Source of the DNA: an uncultured Bacteroidota bacterium | GTDB taxonomy: Bacteria; Bacteroidota; Bacteroidia; Chitinophagales; Chitinophagaceae | Assembly: GCA_903835145.1 (NCBI GenBank) | Contig: CAILMA010000443.1 | Location: 1 to 6,955, forward strand | Reading direction: 5' to 3' | Length of the DNA: 6,955 nt | In this document: in pieces, positions 5,161 through 6,955 of the stretch | Numbering within the stretch: position 1 is the stretch's first letter | Layout: each line of letters starts with the position of its first letter | Program-made: the position numbers and the translations under genes | Notes under the pieces: generated by a model | Databases searched by the model: none | Told to the model about the DNA's origin: nothing | The model's input: the letters and a program-made list of their open reading frames with translations, nothing else

Positions 5161-6687
5161 CTATTGTTTTGGATCGGATGCCCATATCATTTTTTCAAGT
5201 TGCGCACGGCTTGGTATAATGCTCACCCTATACTGCGGCAGCATCTCCCACTCTTTCTTAACGGCGTTCCAAACCTCGGCAATTGCGCTCCACTCTATTT
5301 GTTTGTCTTTGCTTAGAATAAACATTTGGCTGTAGGGACTTGCCATGGAGACAAATACCAAGCTATCTGAAAGTGCCTCCACATTTCCTCCCCTGGTGAA
5401 GCCAACGGACATGAATTCACGCCCGTTAAGTGTCTCTAAAGGGAAACTATATCGCCAAATTTCGTTTAAGTATTTCCCGCTGCCTTCCGGCAGTTTGTAC
5501 ATAAGCACTTCAGGGTGAGAATTGGTGTCATTCACGTTATTGTTATACATATAGAGAACCCTGCCATCTGTAACTTTACAGCTATGCTGCCCACGGAATT
5601 CTGGAATATTCTTATCCGAATTTTTAGCGTGATCAAAAATTTCACCGTATGTGTGAATCACTTTTCCTGACGGATAGTCGATCTCCAGAATCCGGTTAAT
5701 ATTTCTAAGACTCAGATAAATCACATGGTGCTTCTCATCAAAATAAAATGAATTTGGATGAGCATCGAAGCTATTTTTTAAACCAGGTGGACAATTTTTA
5801 AACAAGTCAGATTTATTAAAATAATCTAAAAAACTCCATTCCCACGTTATTTTGCCAGACCTATCGTATTGTGTAAGTAAAGAAAAAGGGAATGTGTGTG
5901 TGTCAATGCTATTGACACCGAATTTAGCCACTTTTAGTTTGTAAAGACCCGCTGTTTTTTCATTAGTCGCGTTCGCAGTCCATTCTACCGGCTCAGTTCT
6001 TAAAGCCATAAGGTTACCGCCTCGCAATCTCGAAAACTCATGGTGGTAATGCCTGTCGCGGTCCGGGTCACCATTTTCGGGCCCTTTCCACAAAATATCG
6101 CCCTTGAAATTAATTTCAAAAATACTCTTGTCGCCACTTATATAGGTTATTGTTCCGGCATCCGTCATTTTGAGGTCGGTGATTTGTTCATTCATTCCAC
6201 CGGAAAATTCCGGAAGAAACCAAACAGGATTCCCCTTCATGTCGCAAAGAGCAGCTGTGCCATCAAGAAACACATATGCGTCCTTATAGGCACTTGCAGT
6301 TTGAGTTACCCTTAAACGGAATTTACTGGTATCAACACTACTGAAACTCAGCGTTGAAAAATGGTGAAAAGGCGACCGCTCCCATTGGTTGACTCCTGTC
6401 TGATACCTGAGCCGCCAGGTGTAGTTCTTCCCGAATTCAGGGACTTCGGCTATTACACTATCTGCCGCACATTCTATTGTTGTACAAATATTGAACAAAA
6501 AAGAATCTTCAGTATTTAATGAGCCCCTGGCAATTTCCAGCTGCACGTGGCGTGCGTTCTCCTCCAATCGATACCTAAAACCAATCAATCTGAAGTTTAG
6601 TTCAGCTTGCTCATGAGGGTAAATCTGAGCGTAACTAAAATGAAACAAAAAACAAAAACAAAGCAGATTTACAAGCAACTTTTTCAT
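5161..6687 (-). CDS. Secreted arylsulfate sulfotransferase-like protein (ASST family)
   Basis: The protein has 508 residues. MKKLLVNLLCFCFLFHFSYA is a clear signal peptide (cleavage expected after Ala20), which is why ATG 6687 is preferred over an in-frame ATG at 6729 that would add 14 polar residues in front. Residues 21-115 look like a beta-rich N-terminal domain ending in YTWRLRYQTG and FHHFST. The rest resembles the ASST beta-propeller and contains the family's expected active-site set: YHHE (His215/216), DAHPNS (His310), SLRN (Arg328) and GQHS (His368). ASST enzymes move sulfate from a phenolic sulfate ester to another phenol through a sulfo-histidine intermediate, without PAPS, in the periplasm. 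Donor and acceptor here are unknown. Cys68 and Cys73 lie close enough for a disulfide; no dedicated dsb genes are in view. It is convergent with rplL, and a transposase fragment lies upstream in the same direction. Confidence 0.85.
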   Translation of the reverse strand: MKKLLVNLLCFCFLFHFSYAQIYPHEQAELNFRLIGFRYRLEENARHVQLEIARGSLNTEDSFLFNICTTIECAADSVIAEVPEFGKNYTWRLRYQTGVNQWERSPFHHFSTLSFSSVDTSKFRLRVTQTASAYKDAYVFLDGTAALCDMKGNPVWFLPEFSGGMNEQITDLKMTDAGTITYISGDKSIFEINFKGDILWKGPENGDPDRDRHYHHEFSRLRGGNLMALRTEPVEWTANATNEKTAGLYKLKVAKFGVNSIDTHTFPFSLLTQYDRSGKITWEWSFLDYFNKSDLFKNCPPGLKNSFDAHPNSFYFDEKHHVIYLSLRNINRILEIDYPSGKVIHTYGEIFDHAKNSDKNIPEFRGQHSCKVTDGRVLYMYNNNVNDTNSHPEVLMYKLPEGSGKYLNEIWRYSFPLETLNGREFMSVGFTRGGNVEALSDSLVFVSMASPYSQMFILSKDKQIEWSAIAEVWNAVKKEWEMLPQYRVSIIPSRAQLEKMIWASDPKQ

Positions 6688-6703
6688 AGAAATGCGGGAG
6701 TAT

Positions 6704-6955
6704 GGGGTACAATTATAGATGAAATACACCCCACAGTAAAATAATTTATTGCCCCATATATAGCGTATTGTAATTCCAACGGCTATTAATTTATAGGATT
6801 AGGTATTTACTTCACAAAGTATAAGTTTTCCGTATGGCATTGGTTTTTCGAGAATACATCGCAGCATAAGCTTGTGATAAATTGATTTCATGAACCCTCT
6901 GCGATTAAACCTGAAATGATATTCGTTCAAATACGACTGGAGACTTTCTGGGCTG
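6704..6955 (-). mobile_element. Right end of an IS1595/ISXO2-like insertion sequence, partial
   Basis: The element is inferred from the transposase C-terminus (6799-6955) plus about 95 nt of non-coding DNA after its stop. The best guess for its terminus is the GGGGTACA starting at 6704, since the family commonly ends in G-rich repeats. An alternative G/C block (CCCCATATA, 6752-6760) forms a 7-bp inverted repeat with TATGGGG (6701-6707). The opposite end and the target duplication are outside the window, so the boundary is tentative. Confidence 0.4.
6799..6955 (-). CDS. IS1595 family (ISXO2-like) transposase, C-terminal fragment
   Basis: On the minus strand an open frame enters at the right edge (first full codon 6954-6952) and ends at TAA 6801-6799, giving 51 residues. 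It begins SPESLQSYLNEYHFRFNRR. The YLNEYHFRFNRR block is the characteristic ending of ISXO2-like DDE transposases, in which the final helix follows the last catalytic acidic residue. The DDE catalytic residues would lie outside the window, so whether the gene is intact is unknown. It points toward the sulfotransferase gene, 111 nt away, with no terminator seen between them. The identification rests on this one short block. Confidence 0.7.
   Translation of the reverse strand, partial: SPESLQSYLNEYHFRFNRRGFMKSIYHKLMLRCILEKPMPYGKLILCEVNT

Noticed and set aside
6687..6729. Upstream ATG at 6729 as the start of the sulfotransferase
   Set aside because: It would put 14 polar residues before an otherwise perfect signal peptide, and the codons overlap the suspected IS terminus.

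Overview
The window looks like a chromosomal segment from a member of the Bacteroidota, probably near Chitinophagaceae/Sphingobacteriales (inference). Three things point there: a TTG/TAnnTTTG-type promoter in front of rplK, A-rich start regions without Shine-Dalgarno motifs in front of the ribosomal genes, and the style of the surface-polysaccharide acylation genes.

Left part (1-2593, + strand): the 3' portion of an SGNH-hydrolase-like protein that ends in a DUF1566 (Lcl C-terminal) domain, followed after about 30 nt by a complete membrane-bound O-acyltransferase (MBOAT, AlgI/DltB-like). This is the usual two-part layout of an envelope glycan O-acylation system, in which the MBOAT moves acyl groups across the membrane and the SGNH-type protein works on the outside. 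An AT-rich terminator-like palindrome closes the pair, and the promoter of the next operon is embedded in it.

Middle part (2641-5140, + strand): rplK-rplA-rplJ-rplL, encoding the ribosomal stalk and L1 arm (L11, L1, L10, L7/L12). The gaps carry structured RNA candidates: a short hairpin plus a possible L10-type leader before rplJ, and a long two-tier hairpin between rplJ and rplL. A strong bidirectional terminator follows rplL. Neither secE-nusG (normally upstream) nor rpoB-rpoC (normally downstream) adjoins the block, so the textbook operon is broken at both ends here.

Right part (5161-6955, - strand): a complete secreted arylsulfate sulfotransferase-like protein (ASST family) with all four expected active-site residues, convergent to rplL. 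Upstream of it, in the same direction, is the C-terminal end of an IS1595/ISXO2-like transposase that runs off the window. A plausible IS end lies about 17 nt from the ASST start codon, so a mobile element may have replaced or supplied its promoter.

All bases are accounted for by genes or by gaps under 200 nt. I found no tRNA, rRNA, CRISPR array or phage genes. The most interesting points are the isolated rplKAJL block with its structured spacers, the SGNH-DUF1566/MBOAT pair, and the IS element abutting the sulfotransferase.
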